From: Staphylococcus kloosii
GTDB taxonomy: Bacteria; Bacillota; Bacilli; Staphylococcales; Staphylococcaceae
Length of the DNA stretch: 64,000 nt
Assembly (NCBI RefSeq): GCF_003019255.1
Contig: NZ_CP027846.1
Span: forward strand, 248,001-312,000
Direction of reading: 5' to 3'
The notes under the pieces are model-generated. The model had not been told where the DNA came from and ran no database searches. It was given only the letters and a program-made list of their open reading frames with translations. This document shows, piece by piece, positions 35,917 through 46,146 of this stretch. The first letter of the stretch is position 1. Each line of letters begins with the position of its first letter. The translations under genes were made by a program, and so were the position numbers.

Positions 35917-37028
35917 AATTAACCTCACTCCAACTAGAAAACTATCGTAACTACGAGCAGATTGAGTTAGATTGCCACTCAGAAGTTAATATTTTAATTG
36001 GGGAAAATGCGCAAGGTAAAACCAATTTACTCGAATCCATTTATACTTTGGCGCTCGCTAAAAGTCATCGTACATCTAATGACAGAGAACTCATACGTTT
36101 TGACAAGGAGTATGCTAAAATAGAGGGAGAGTTAAGTTACAGATATGGTGAAATGCCACTTACGATGTTTATCACCAAAAAAGGTAAACAAGTTAAAATC
36201 AATCACTTAGAACAAAGTAGACTAACACAATATGTTGGTCATTTAAATGTGGTGTTATTTGCGCCTGAAGATTTAAATATCGTCAAAGGATCTCCACAAA
36301 TCAGACGACGCTTTATCGATATGGAATTAGGGCAAATATCAGCCGTTTATTTAAATGATTTAGCGCAATATCAACGTATTCTCAAACAAAAGAATAATTA
36401 CTTAAAGCAATTACAACATGGGCAAAAGACAGATAGCACTATGCTAGAAGTATTAAATCAACAATTTGCTACATATGCGTTGAAAGTCACTTTGCGTCGT
36501 GAAAAGTTTATTGAAGAATTAGAATCACTTGCGCAACCTATTCATGCTGGTATAACTGATGATCGAGAACGCTTAGGTTTACGCTATTTACCGAGTTTAA
36601 AGCTATCCGATGTTAATAAAAGTGAGACTGACCTGACCGAGGAAGTCTTAACCATGCTTAACGATAATATGGAGCGTGAGAAGGACCGAGGCGTATGCCT
36701 ATTTGGGCCGCATAGAGATGATTTAGCGTTTGATGTTAATGGCATGGACGCTCAAACATATGGTTCACAAGGTCAACAGCGGACGACTGCTTTATCAATT
36801 AAGCTAGCAGAAATAGAGTTAATGCGTATTGAAGTGGGTGAATACCCTATATTATTACTTGATGATGTATTGAGTGAATTAGATAATTCACGTCAATCAC
36901 ATTTGTTAAGTACAATACAGCACAAAGTACAAACATTCGTTACTACGACATCAATAGATGGCATAGACCACGAAATCATGTCGAATGCGAAAACATATCG
37001 TATTAATCAAGGCGAAATTATTAAGTAA
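35913..37028 (+). CDS. recF: DNA replication and repair protein RecF
   Basis: A 371-aa SMC-like ATPase that helps load RecA at gaps. Walker A is IGENAQGKTNLLES, the signature motif is QGQQRTTALSIKLAEI and Walker B is LLLDDVLSELD. Length is normal. It follows yaaA with a 4-base overlap and precedes gyrB by six bases. Confidence 0.96.
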   Translation: MKLTSLQLENYRNYEQIELDCHSEVNILIGENAQGKTNLLESIYTLALAKSHRTSNDRELIRFDKEYAKIEGELSYRYGEMPLTMFITKKGKQVKINHLEQSRLTQYVGHLNVVLFAPEDLNIVKGSPQIRRRFIDMELGQISAVYLNDLAQYQRILKQKNNYLKQLQHGQKTDSTMLEVLNQQFATYALKVTLRREKFIEELESLAQPIHAGITDDRERLGLRYLPSLKLSDVNKSETDLTEEVLTMLNDNMEREKDRGVCLFGPHRDDLAFDVNGMDAQTYGSQGQQRTTALSIKLAEIELMRIEVGEYPILLLDDVLSELDNSRQSHLLSTIQHKVQTFVTTTSIDGIDHEIMSNAKTYRINQGEIIK

Positions 37029-37049
37029 CAGAAAGTGAAGGTGAACACA

Positions 37050-38993
37050 TTGTCAGATGTGAACAACACGGAAAATTATGATGCTGGGCAAATTCAAGTA
37101 TTAGAAGGTCTAGAAGCGGTACGTAAAAGACCAGGGATGTATATTGGTTCTACTGCAGAAAAAGGACTTCACCACTTAGTGTGGGAAATCGTCGACAACA
37201 GTATTGACGAAGCATTGGCTGGTTACGCAGACCAAATTGAAGTTGTGATTGAAGAAGATAATTGGATTAAAGTAACAGATAACGGACGTGGTATTCCAGT
37301 AGGTATCCAAGAAAAAATGGGACGTCCAGCAGTCGAAGTTATTTTAACTGTACTTCACGCCGGCGGTAAATTCGGTGGTGGCGGATATAAAGTATCAGGT
37401 GGTTTACATGGTGTAGGTTCATCTGTAGTAAATGCTTTATCCGAAGATTTAGAAGTTTATGTACACATAGACAATAAAATATATCACCAAGCTTATAAAA
37501 AAGGTATTCCGCAGTTTGACTTAAAAGTCGTTGGAGAAACAGACGATGATAATACAGGTACTGTTATTCGTTTTAAAGCAGACCCTACAATCTTTACAGA
37601 AACGACTGTTTATAACTACGAAACATTACAACAACGTATTAGAGAACTAGCGTTTTTAAATAAAGGTATTTCAATTACGTTAAGAGATGAACGTGAATCA
37701 GAGAAAGACGAAGACGGCAATCAACGTGAAGATACTTATTTCTACGAAGGTGGTATTAAATCATACGTAGAAATGCTTAACGAAAACAAAGAGCCTATTC
37801 ATCCAGAGCCTATATATGTGCATGAATCAAAAGATGATATCGAAGTAGAGATAGCTTTACAATATAATAACGGCTTCGCAACGAACTTATTAACTTATGC
37901 CAATAATATCCACACGTATGAAGGTGGAACGCACGAAGATGGATTTAAACGCTCGTTATCTCGTGTTTTAAATAGTTATGGCATTAAAAGTAAAATTATC
38001 AAAGAGGACAAGGATAGACTTTCAGGTGAAGATACACGAGAAGGTTTAACTGCCGTTGTATCAATTAAACACGGTGATCCTCAATTCGAAGGACAAACAA
38101 AAACGAAATTAGGTAACTCTGAGGTACGTCAAGTTGTCGATAAATTATTCTCTGAACTATTCGAACGTTTCCTTTACGAAAATCCTAATGTAGCACGCAT
38201 TATTGTTGAAAAAGGCATTATGGCATCTCGAGCAAGAATTGCTGCTAAAAAAGCGCGTGAAGTTACACGTCGTAAGACTGCCTTAGAAGTTTCAAGCTTA
38301 CCAGGTAAACTTGCAGACTGTTCAAGTAAAGATCCTAACCGTAGTGAAATCTTTATCGTAGAGGGTGACTCTGCCGGGGGGTCTACTAAATCAGGTCGTG
38401 ACTCTGAAACACAAGCGATTTTACCGTTACGTGGTAAAATTCTTAACGTTGAAAAAGCACGTCTCGATAGAATTTTAAACAACAATGAAATTCGTTCAAT
38501 GATTACTGCATTTGGTACTGGCATTGGCGGCGAGTTTGATTTAAGTAAAGCACGCTATCACAAGATTATTATTATGACAGATGCCGATGTCGATGGTGCG
38601 CATATTCGAACGCTATTATTAACATTCTTCTATCGTTTCATGCGTCCGTTAATTGAAGCGGGCTATGTATATATCGCGCAACCACCATTGTTCAAATTAA
38701 CGCAAGGTAAACAAAAATATTATGTCTTTAATGAGCGTGAATTAGATAAGCTTAAAGCTGAATTAGACCCATCACCTAAATGGTCTATAGCACGTTATAA
38801 AGGTTTAGGTGAGATGAATGCGGACCAATTGTGGGAAACTACAATGAATCCAGAAAATCGTTCAATGTTACAAGTGACATTGGAAGATGCAATTAACGCC
38901 GATCAAACATTTGAAATGTTAATGGGTGACGTCGTGGAAAACCGTAGACAGTTTATTGAAGACAATGCAGTCTATGCTAACTTAGATTTCTAA
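37050..38993 (+). CDS. gyrB: DNA gyrase subunit B, with a novobiocin-resistance-type residue
   Basis: About 647 aa. The GHKL ATPase domain contains VWEIVDNSIDEALAG and HAGGKFGGGGYKVSGGLHG. The transducer follows, then the TOPRIM domain with EGDSAGGSTKSGRD and DADVDGAHIRTLL. The likely start is TTG 37050 (MSDVNN), six bases after GAAGGTG; GTG 37041 or 37035 are alternatives. With that start, residue 85 is Gly (RGIPVGIQEK), where S. aureus has Asp, and residue 140 is Ile (YVHIDNK), where S. aureus has Arg. Gly-85 is a hallmark of the drug-insensitive GyrB of novobiocin-resistant staphylococci. Confidence 0.96.
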   Translation: MSDVNNTENYDAGQIQVLEGLEAVRKRPGMYIGSTAEKGLHHLVWEIVDNSIDEALAGYADQIEVVIEEDNWIKVTDNGRGIPVGIQEKMGRPAVEVILTVLHAGGKFGGGGYKVSGGLHGVGSSVVNALSEDLEVYVHIDNKIYHQAYKKGIPQFDLKVVGETDDDNTGTVIRFKADPTIFTETTVYNYETLQQRIRELAFLNKGISITLRDERESEKDEDGNQREDTYFYEGGIKSYVEMLNENKEPIHPEPIYVHESKDDIEVEIALQYNNGFATNLLTYANNIHTYEGGTHEDGFKRSLSRVLNSYGIKSKIIKEDKDRLSGEDTREGLTAVVSIKHGDPQFEGQTKTKLGNSEVRQVVDKLFSELFERFLYENPNVARIIVEKGIMASRARIAAKKAREVTRRKTALEVSSLPGKLADCSSKDPNRSEIFIVEGDSAGGSTKSGRDSETQAILPLRGKILNVEKARLDRILNNNEIRSMITAFGTGIGGEFDLSKARYHKIIIMTDADVDGAHIRTLLLTFFYRFMRPLIEAGYVYIAQPPLFKLTQGKQKYYVFNERELDKLKAELDPSPKWSIARYKGLGEMNADQLWETTMNPENRSMLQVTLEDAINADQTFEMLMGDVVENRRQFIEDNAVYANLDF

Positions 38994-39028
38994 AACAATG
39001 AACTGATTTTTTGAAGGAGGATATCTTG

Positions 39029-41692
39029 ATGGCTGAAGTACCTGAATCAAGAATAAATGAACGAAATATTACTAGTGAGATGCGAGAGTCGTTTTTAGAC
39101 TACGCAATGAGTGTTATCGTATCTCGTGCCCTACCAGACGTTAGAGATGGTTTGAAACCAGTACATCGTCGTATCTTATATGGGTTAAACGAACAAGGTA
39201 TGACACCTGATAAATCATATAAAAAGTCAGCACGTATCGTTGGTGACGTAATGGGTAAATATCACCCTCACGGTGACTCATCTATTTACGAAGCTATGGT
39301 AAGAATGGCTCAGGATTTCAGCTATCGATATCCTTTAGTTGATGGCCAAGGTAACTTTGGCTCAATGGATGGTGATGGCGCTGCGGCTATGCGTTATACA
39401 GAGGCGCGTATGTCTAAAATAACGCTTGAATTATTACGTGATATCAATAAAGATACTATTGATTTTATAGATAACTATGATGGTAATGAAAGGGAGCCGT
39501 CAGTCTTACCTGCACGTTTCCCTAACTTACTTGTTAACGGTGCCTCAGGTATCGCAGTAGGTATGGCGACAAATATCCCACCTCATAACTTAACTGAAGT
39601 TATCAATGGTGTCTTAAAAGTAAGTCACAATCCTGATGTAACGATTGCCGAGTTAATGGAAGATATTCAAGGTCCAGATTTCCCAACTGGCGCGTTAATC
39701 ATGGGTAAAAGTGGCATCCGCAGAGCTTACGAAACAGGCCGTGGCTCAATCCAAATGCGTTCTCGTGCTGAAATAGAAGAACGCGGTGGTGGACGTCAAC
39801 GAATCGTCGTTACAGAGATTCCATACCAAGTTAACAAAGCACGTATGATTGAAAAAATTGCGGAATTAGCTAGAGATAAAAAAGTCGATGGTATAACTGA
39901 TTTACGTGATGAAACAAGTTTACGTACAGGTGTAAGAGTCGTAATTGACGTTAGAAAAGACGCCAATGCGAACGTTATTCTTAACAACTTATATAAACAA
40001 ACACCATTACAAACATCATTTGGTGTAAATATGATTGCGCTTGTTAATGGTAGACCTAAACTTATTAACTTAAAAGAAGCACTTGTAGAATATTTAGAAC
40101 ATCAAAAAATTGTCGTAAGACGTCGTACTGAATACAACCTGAAAAAAGCACAAGATCGTGCGCATATTCTTGAAGGTTTAAGAATCGCATTAGATCACAT
40201 CGATGAAATCATCACGACAATTCGTGAATCAGAAACTGACAAAGTAGCAATGGACAGCTTGCAAGAACGTTTCAAATTAACTGAACGCCAAGCCCAAGCT
40301 ATTTTGGATATGCGTTTAAGACGTCTAACAGGATTAGAACGCGATAAAATTGAAAATGAATATAATGAGTTAGTAGCTTATATTAAAGAATTAGAAGAAA
40401 TTCTTGCAGATGAAGAAAAATTATTACAAATCGTAAGAGATGAACTTATAGATATTCGCGAACGCTATGGAGACGATCGTCTAACAGAAATACAATTAGG
40501 CGGCTTCGACAATATCGAAGACGAAGATTTAATACCTGAAGAACAAATCGTTATTACGTTAAGTCATAATAACTATATTAAACGATTACCAGTTTCTACA
40601 TATCGTGCTCAACACCGAGGTGGTCGTGGTGTTCAAGGTATGAATACGTTAGAAGAAGACTTCGTAAGCCAACTTGTAACGTTAAGTACTCACGATAACG
40701 TCCTATTCTTTACGAATAAAGGTCGCGTGTATAAATTGAAAGGTTATGAAGTGCCAGAGCTTTCACGTCAATCTAAAGGTATACCAGTCGTTAATGCTAT
40801 TGAATTAGATAACGATGAAAGCATCAGTACGATGATAGCCGTTAAAGATTTAGAGCGTGAAGATAACTTCTTAATCTTTGCAACGAAGAAAGGTATTATC
40901 AAACGTTCAAGATTAAATAACTTCTCTCACATTAATAAGAACGGTAAAATTGCGATTGGTTTCAAAGATGAGGACGAACTAATTGCGGTACGTCTCACAG
41001 ATGGTTCTCAAGATGTGCTTATTGGTACTGCGCACGCATCATTAATACGTTTCCAAGAACAGTCATTAAGACCACTTGGTAGAACGGCAGCAGGTGTGAA
41101 AGGTATTACAATACGTGAAGGCGACCAAGTCGTTGGCTTAGACGTTGCGCACTCTGAAAGTGAAGATGAAGTACTTGTTGTAACTAAAAATGGTTATGGT
41201 AAACGTACGCCAGTAAGTGAATATAGATTATCAAATCGTGGTGGTAAAGGTATCAAGACAGCCACAATAACAGAACGTAACGGTGATATCGTTTGTATCA
41301 CAACTGTATCTGGTAGTGAAGACTTGATGGTTGTAACTAATTCTGGTGTAATTATTAGAATTGATGTTCATGATATTTCACAAAACGGTAGAGCGGCACA
41401 AGGTGTTCGTCTAATACGTCTTGGAGACAATCAATTTGTTTCTACTGTTGCTAAAGTTGACGAAGAAGAAGAAACAGCTAAAGCAGAAGAAAGCATAGAA
41501 ACTACAGACGCTGATGAAACTCAAGCATTAAATGAAACTGAAACTGTAGTTGAAGACGACACACCTGGTAACGCAATTCATACAGAAGGTGAAGAAGAAG
41601 ACAACGAACCTAAAGAGTTAAGACAAGACTTTATGGATCGCGTTAATGAAGATATCGACAATGCAGATAACGACGATGACACAGAAGAATAA
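39029..41692 (+). CDS. gyrA: DNA gyrase subunit A
   Basis: An 887-aa subunit. The winged-helix/tower domain holds the catalytic Tyr in AAAMRYTEARMSKI. The quinolone-resistance region YHPHGDSSIYEAMVRMAQ has the sensitive-type Ser, Ser and Glu at the usual positions. The C-terminal beta-pinwheel has the GyrA box QHRGGRGVQGM. The tail after residue 810 is long and very acidic (DEEEETAKAEESIETTDADE), as in other staphylococci. The start is ATG 39029, eight bases after GAAGGAGG. Confidence 0.97.
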   Translation: MAEVPESRINERNITSEMRESFLDYAMSVIVSRALPDVRDGLKPVHRRILYGLNEQGMTPDKSYKKSARIVGDVMGKYHPHGDSSIYEAMVRMAQDFSYRYPLVDGQGNFGSMDGDGAAAMRYTEARMSKITLELLRDINKDTIDFIDNYDGNEREPSVLPARFPNLLVNGASGIAVGMATNIPPHNLTEVINGVLKVSHNPDVTIAELMEDIQGPDFPTGALIMGKSGIRRAYETGRGSIQMRSRAEIEERGGGRQRIVVTEIPYQVNKARMIEKIAELARDKKVDGITDLRDETSLRTGVRVVIDVRKDANANVILNNLYKQTPLQTSFGVNMIALVNGRPKLINLKEALVEYLEHQKIVVRRRTEYNLKKAQDRAHILEGLRIALDHIDEIITTIRESETDKVAMDSLQERFKLTERQAQAILDMRLRRLTGLERDKIENEYNELVAYIKELEEILADEEKLLQIVRDELIDIRERYGDDRLTEIQLGGFDNIEDEDLIPEEQIVITLSHNNYIKRLPVSTYRAQHRGGRGVQGMNTLEEDFVSQLVTLSTHDNVLFFTNKGRVYKLKGYEVPELSRQSKGIPVVNAIELDNDESISTMIAVKDLEREDNFLIFATKKGIIKRSRLNNFSHINKNGKIAIGFKDEDELIAVRLTDGSQDVLIGTAHASLIRFQEQSLRPLGRTAAGVKGITIREGDQVVGLDVAHSESEDEVLVVTKNGYGKRTPVSEYRLSNRGGKGIKTATITERNGDIVCITTVSGSEDLMVVTNSGVIIRIDVHDISQNGRAAQGVRLIRLGDNQFVSTVAKVDEEEETAKAEESIETTDADETQALNETETVVEDDTPGNAIHTEGEEEDNEPKELRQDFMDRVNEDIDNADNDDDTEE

Positions 41693-41709
41693 ATAACATA
41701 ATAAATTTA

Positions 41710-41748
41710 AAAAAGCCTAGCAGATTATCTTAATTTGCTAGGTTTTTT
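41710..41748 (+). terminator. Terminator after gyrA
   Basis: CCTAGCA and TGCTAGG stem with a 13-base loop, followed by TTTTTT. Confidence 0.85.
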
Positions 41749-41813
41749 CATATAAAGATGATTGCTATATGATCTATTTTAGAGGACCTACCCTCTTGAT
41801 ATACTATAAATAA

Positions 41814-41848
41814 AACGCCTCTAATCACTAAATTAGAGGCGTTACTTT
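41814..41848 (-). terminator. Terminator of nnrD
   Basis: AACGCCTCTAAT and ATTAGAGGCGTT form a 12-base perfect stem with a short loop just beyond the nnrD stop. Confidence 0.85.
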
Positions 41849-41851
41849 ATA

Positions 41852-42664
41852 TTATTGTTCTAATCTTTTCATAGCATGTGGAATTTCACTGATTAATCTT
41901 GATGGTGGTACAACATACATAGATTCAGCTAATGAATCGCCAATATAACTATGTGTGTACGTAGCACTTGTAACAGCTTCTTCGATATTATCGAATTGTC
42001 CAACGAAGCTTGTAATCATACCAGCAAGCGTGTCGCCCATACCGCCTGTAGCCATTGCAGGTGTACCAATTGGTAATTTATAATCACTGTTTCTGAAATA
42101 AATTTCGGTACCATGCATTTTAAGTACAATCGTTGCGCCTATATCGTCTGCAGCTTGACGGTTACGTTCGTATTCTTGTTCATCAATAGGAATACCGCTT
42201 AAACGTTCCCATTCTTTTTGGTGTGGCGTAAAAATAACACGACACGTAGGGATTTGTGGTTTTAATTTACTAAAGATTGTAATCGCATCACCATCAACAA
42301 TAAGTGTTTGATGAGATTGGATGTTTTGCAATAGGAAAGTAATCGCATTATTTCCTTTGAAATCACAACCAAGTCCAGGTCCGATTAAAATACAATCTGT
42401 ATTTTCAATCATTTTAGTAAGCATTTTAGTATCGTTAATATCGATTACCATTGCCTCCGGACAACGGGAATGAAGTGCTGCATGGTTGTTAGGGTGTGTA
42501 GCTACTGTAATTAAGCCACTTCCACTATAAACACACGCACGAGCCGCTAAAATAATTGCGCCACCTAAACTAGCATTCCCACCAATTAATAAGATTCTAC
42601 CGTAGTCCCCTTTATGAGTATCATCTTTACGTTTAGGAATACTAACTGATGATAAAGTTTCCAT
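41852..42664 (-). CDS. nnrD: ADP-dependent (S)-NAD(P)H-hydrate dehydratase
   Basis: A 270-aa ribokinase-like enzyme (YjeF C-terminal domain, CARKD family) that repairs hydrated NADH and NADPH using ADP. Family stretches are DYGRILLIGGNASLGGAI, ILIGPGLGCDFKGN, VIFTPHQKEWERLSG and the catalytic loop GTPAMATGGMGDTLAGMI. The N-terminal epimerase domain found in fused forms is absent. It is transcribed toward gyrA, with AGGAGGTT before ATG. Same position as in S. aureus. Confidence 0.93.
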   Translation of the reverse strand: METLSSVSIPKRKDDTHKGDYGRILLIGGNASLGGAIILAARACVYSGSGLITVATHPNNHAALHSRCPEAMVIDINDTKMLTKMIENTDCILIGPGLGCDFKGNNAITFLLQNIQSHQTLIVDGDAITIFSKLKPQIPTCRVIFTPHQKEWERLSGIPIDEQEYERNRQAADDIGATIVLKMHGTEIYFRNSDYKLPIGTPAMATGGMGDTLAGMITSFVGQFDNIEEAVTSATYTHSYIGDSLAESMYVVPPSRLISEIPHAMKRLEQ

Positions 42665-42906
42665 TACGAAACCTCCTTTTTTAGTTAATGATTTTATATA
42701 ATATCGTTGTTTTAGTCATTATTTGTCGTTACTTTATTTTAAATACAATAGAAAATAATATACCTGCAAGTACGTTAAGTCAATAGTTAAAATCTAATAA
42801 TAAGTACAATAAATTTACATATATGTGAATAACCTGCTTTAGCCTGTTAAATCAGTAATTTGATAACACGTTACGACTATTGCTATAACTATTGTTACGC
42901 AAAAAA

Positions 42907-42920
42907 TGAAAGCGTATACT
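42907..42920. promoter_or_regulatory. cre-like site upstream of hutH
   Basis: TGAAAGCGTATACT differs from TGWAARCGYTWNCW at one position. It lies 37 bases before the hutH start, in a 290-base non-coding gap, and predicts catabolite repression of histidine use. Confidence 0.6.
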
Positions 42921-42957
42921 TTGAGTTGCATGCTAATTATTGAGAGGAGATGGGATA

Positions 42958-44460
42958 ATGGTATTACAATTAACAGGAAATGATTTAACGATTGCACAAA
43001 TTAAAAACTTTTTAAACGAGAACGAAACTGTAGAGATTACAGATGAAGCACTACAACGTGTTAAGCAAAGTCGTGCAATAGTTGAAGATATTATCGCTAA
43101 TAAAAAAACAATATACGGTATTACGACTGGATTTGGTTTATTTAGTGATATTAGAATCGACCAAGGGGAATATGAACAATTACAAACAAACTTAATCCGC
43201 TCACATGCTTGTGGTGTAGGTAAACCATTTGGAGAAGAAGTATCATTAGTAATGATGGTATTACGTTTAAATACATTATTAAAAGGACATTCAGGAACGA
43301 CTGTCGAACTTATCGACCAACTTGTTTACTTTATTAACCAACGTATTATTCCGGTCATTCCACAACAAGGCTCATTGGGAGCTTCGGGAGACTTAGCGCC
43401 ATTAGCACATTTAGCTTTAGCATTAATTGGAGAAGGTAATGTTTTCTATCAAGGAGAAGAAGTTGATAGTAGACACGTCTTAAGTAATTTAAATAGACAG
43501 CCGTTACAGTTACAAGCTAAAGAAGGACTAGCATTAATTAATGGAACACAAGCAATGACTGCACAAGGCGTCATTAATTACATTGAAGCGGAAGATTTAG
43601 CACTACAAGCTGAATGGATTGCTGCTTTAACGCATCAGGCTTTAAATGGTATTACAGACGCATATAATGAAAATGTACATAAAGTTAGAAACTTTGACGA
43701 ACAAACTGCTGTAGCGGCACGTATGTTGGACTGGTTAGAAGGATCGCAATTAACAACGAGACAGGGTGAAATTCGAGTGCAAGATGCTTACTCTTTACGT
43801 TGTATTCCTCAAATTCACGGTGCTAGTTTCCAAGTATTTAACTATGTTAAAGAGAAATTAGAATTTGAAATGAATGCAGCAAACGATAACCCACTTATTT
43901 TTGATGAAGATGACGAAACACTCGTTATTTCTGGTGGGAATTTCCATGGGCAACCTATCGCCTTTGCTTTAGACTTCTTAAAGATAGGAGTAAGTGAATT
44001 AGGTAACGTCGCTGAACGTCGTTTAGAACGTCTTGTTAACCCACAATTGAATAATGGACTACCAGCATTTTTAAGTCCACAACCAGGTTTACAAAGTGGC
44101 GCAATGATTATGCAATATGCCGCAGCAAGTTTAGTATCAGAAAATAAAACATTAGCCCATCCTGCTAGTGTTGATTCTATACCATCTTCGGCGAACCAAG
44201 AAGATCACGTTTCAATGGGGACGATAGCCTCACGTCATGGTTATAATATAATTGAAAATACAAGAAGTGTAATTGCGATTGAATGTATTATTGCGCTACA
44301 AGCAGTAGAGCATAAAGACATTGAAAAATTATCACCAAAAACACGTGCGAAATATGATGAATTAAGACATATCATTCCAACGATTACTGAAGATAGACAA
44401 TTCCATAAAGACATTGCAGCGGTTGCTCAACATTTACGTGATAGAGCTTATAATGCTTAA
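42958..44460 (+). CDS. hutH: Histidine ammonia-lyase
   Basis: A 500-aa homotetrameric lyase that turns histidine into urocanate and ammonia. The Ala-Ser-Gly that forms the MIO cofactor is in QGSLGASGDLAPLAHLAL. Other active-site stretches are YGITTGFGLFSDI, AANDNPLIF and QEDHVSMGTIASRHG. GAGGAGATGGG precedes ATG 42958. No other hut genes are beside it, the usual staphylococcal arrangement. Confidence 0.95.
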   Translation: MVLQLTGNDLTIAQIKNFLNENETVEITDEALQRVKQSRAIVEDIIANKKTIYGITTGFGLFSDIRIDQGEYEQLQTNLIRSHACGVGKPFGEEVSLVMMVLRLNTLLKGHSGTTVELIDQLVYFINQRIIPVIPQQGSLGASGDLAPLAHLALALIGEGNVFYQGEEVDSRHVLSNLNRQPLQLQAKEGLALINGTQAMTAQGVINYIEAEDLALQAEWIAALTHQALNGITDAYNENVHKVRNFDEQTAVAARMLDWLEGSQLTTRQGEIRVQDAYSLRCIPQIHGASFQVFNYVKEKLEFEMNAANDNPLIFDEDDETLVISGGNFHGQPIAFALDFLKIGVSELGNVAERRLERLVNPQLNNGLPAFLSPQPGLQSGAMIMQYAAASLVSENKTLAHPASVDSIPSSANQEDHVSMGTIASRHGYNIIENTRSVIAIECIIALQAVEHKDIEKLSPKTRAKYDELRHIIPTITEDRQFHKDIAAVAQHLRDRAYNA

Positions 44461-44514
44461 TCAGAGTAACAATGTTGCTTGAAAATAACATTTGAATTTG
44501 CTATATTTAATTTA

Positions 44515-44737
44515 AGTAAATAAAGCATTGTTCATAGGCTAAGTAGTTTTAAGATGCTTGATATCAGAGAACTTGTGGTTGGTGCGAACAAGTAATCAGC
44601 ATTAAAATGAATCTACCTATATTTGAGAACAATCGGTTTAACCGTTATTTTAGTGAGAGCGCAGTCTTAATTAGGCTGTTAAATAGGGTGGCAACGCGTG
44701 ACCACGTCCCTTGTGTTAGGGATGTGGTCTTTTTTTG
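44515..44737 (+). ncRNA. T-box leader of serS
   Basis: The 300 bases between hutH and serS hold a T-box riboswitch. The antiterminator box AAATAGGGTGGCAACGCG lies at 44681-44698 (GGCAACGCG instead of the common GGNACCGCG). It is followed by the terminator GACCACGTCCCT/AGGGATGTGGTC plus seven T at 44700-44736. Stem I lies around 44540-44620. Uncharged tRNA-Ser should favour antitermination; I could not fix the specifier codon by eye. Confidence 0.85.
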
Positions 44738-44772
44738 TTCCACTCAAATAAACATCGAAAGGAATGAACGAT

Positions 44773-46059
44773 ATGTTAGATATTAGAATGTTTCGTACAG
44801 AACCTCAATTAGTTAAAGACAAAGTAGCTAAGCGTGGTATGAGCGAAAGTGTTGTTGATGAGGTACTTAATTTAGATGAACAACGTCGTCAATTAATTAG
44901 TCAATCTGAAGAAATGAAGGCAGAACGTAATAAAGTAAGTGGCGAGATTGCTCAGAAAAAACGTAATAAAGAAAATGCGGATGATGCGATCACTGCAATG
45001 AGAGAATTAGGAGATAAGATTAAACAACTTGATGAACAATTAAATGATGTCGATGAACAATTAACGAATCATTTAGCTACTATTCCTAACTTAATTCATG
45101 ATGATGTGCCAGTTGGCGATTCAGATGAAGATAATGTTGAATTAAAACGATGGGGTACACCAAGAACATTTGATTTTGAAGCTCAACCTCACTGGGATAT
45201 AGTAGAAAACTTAAAAATGGTTAATTTTGAACGTGCTGCAAAAGTTTCAGGTGCACGCTTCGTATTTTTAACTGGTGAAGGTGCACAATTAGAACGTGCA
45301 TTAATGAACTATATGGTTACGAAACATACGACTCAACATGGTTATACTGAAATGATGGTACCACAATTAGTTAATGCAGAATCAATGTACGGTACTGGTC
45401 AATTACCTAAGTTTGAAGAAGACTTATTTAAAGTCGAAAAAGAAGGTCTATACACTATTCCAACAGCTGAGGTACCATTAACTAACTATTATAGAAATGA
45501 AATTATTGGTCCTGATGTCTTACCTGAAAAATTCACAGCGCAATCTGCTTGTTATAGAAGTGAAGCGGGTTCAGCTGGTAGAGATACAAGAGGTTTAATT
45601 CGTTTACACCAATTCGATAAAGTAGAAATGGTACGTTATGAAAAGCCTGAAGATTCATGGGATGCATTAGAAGAAATGACGCTTCATGCGGAAGCTATTT
45701 TAGAAGAATTAGGATTACCTTATCGCCGTGTGATTTTATGTACAGGAGATATCGGTTTCGGTGCAAGTAAAACTTATGATTTAGAAGTTTGGTTACCAAG
45801 CTATGATGATTATAAAGAAATAAGTTCTTGTTCAAACGTTACTGATTTCCAAGCACGTCGTGCAAATATCCGCTTCAAAAGAGATAAAGCATCTAAGCCA
45901 GAATTAGTTCACACATTAAATGGTAGTGGGTTAGCGGTAGGTCGTACTTTCGCAGCTATCGTTGAAAATTATCAAAATGAAGATGGCTCAATTACAATTC
46001 CTGAAGCACTTGTACCATTTATGGGTGGCAAAACTAAAATAGGTCCAGTAGTTAAATAA
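44773..46059 (+). CDS. serS: Seryl-tRNA synthetase
   Basis: A 428-aa class II synthetase. The N-terminal antiparallel coiled-coil arm (residues about 30-100) binds the long arm of tRNA-Ser. Motif 2 is YRSEAGSAGRDTRGLIRLHQ and motif 3 is LNGSGLAVGRTFAAIVENYQ. The start is ATG 44773 (MLDIRMFRTEPQ), nine bases after GGAATG. Expression is controlled by the T-box upstream. Confidence 0.96.
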   Translation: MLDIRMFRTEPQLVKDKVAKRGMSESVVDEVLNLDEQRRQLISQSEEMKAERNKVSGEIAQKKRNKENADDAITAMRELGDKIKQLDEQLNDVDEQLTNHLATIPNLIHDDVPVGDSDEDNVELKRWGTPRTFDFEAQPHWDIVENLKMVNFERAAKVSGARFVFLTGEGAQLERALMNYMVTKHTTQHGYTEMMVPQLVNAESMYGTGQLPKFEEDLFKVEKEGLYTIPTAEVPLTNYYRNEIIGPDVLPEKFTAQSACYRSEAGSAGRDTRGLIRLHQFDKVEMVRYEKPEDSWDALEEMTLHAEAILEELGLPYRRVILCTGDIGFGASKTYDLEVWLPSYDDYKEISSCSNVTDFQARRANIRFKRDKASKPELVHTLNGSGLAVGRTFAAIVENYQNEDGSITIPEALVPFMGGKTKIGPVVK

Positions 46060-46079
46060 TAATATATTATAGCTATTAC

Positions 46080-46112
46080 AAGCGTTCTGTCTACGAGATG
46101 GAACGCTTTTTA
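46080..46112 (+). terminator. Terminator after serS
   Basis: AAGCGTTC and GAACGCTT stem followed by TTTT. Confidence 0.75.
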
Positions 46113-46146
46113 ATAGGGTAGGGGAGGCTAAAATATAGTAGGTTTT

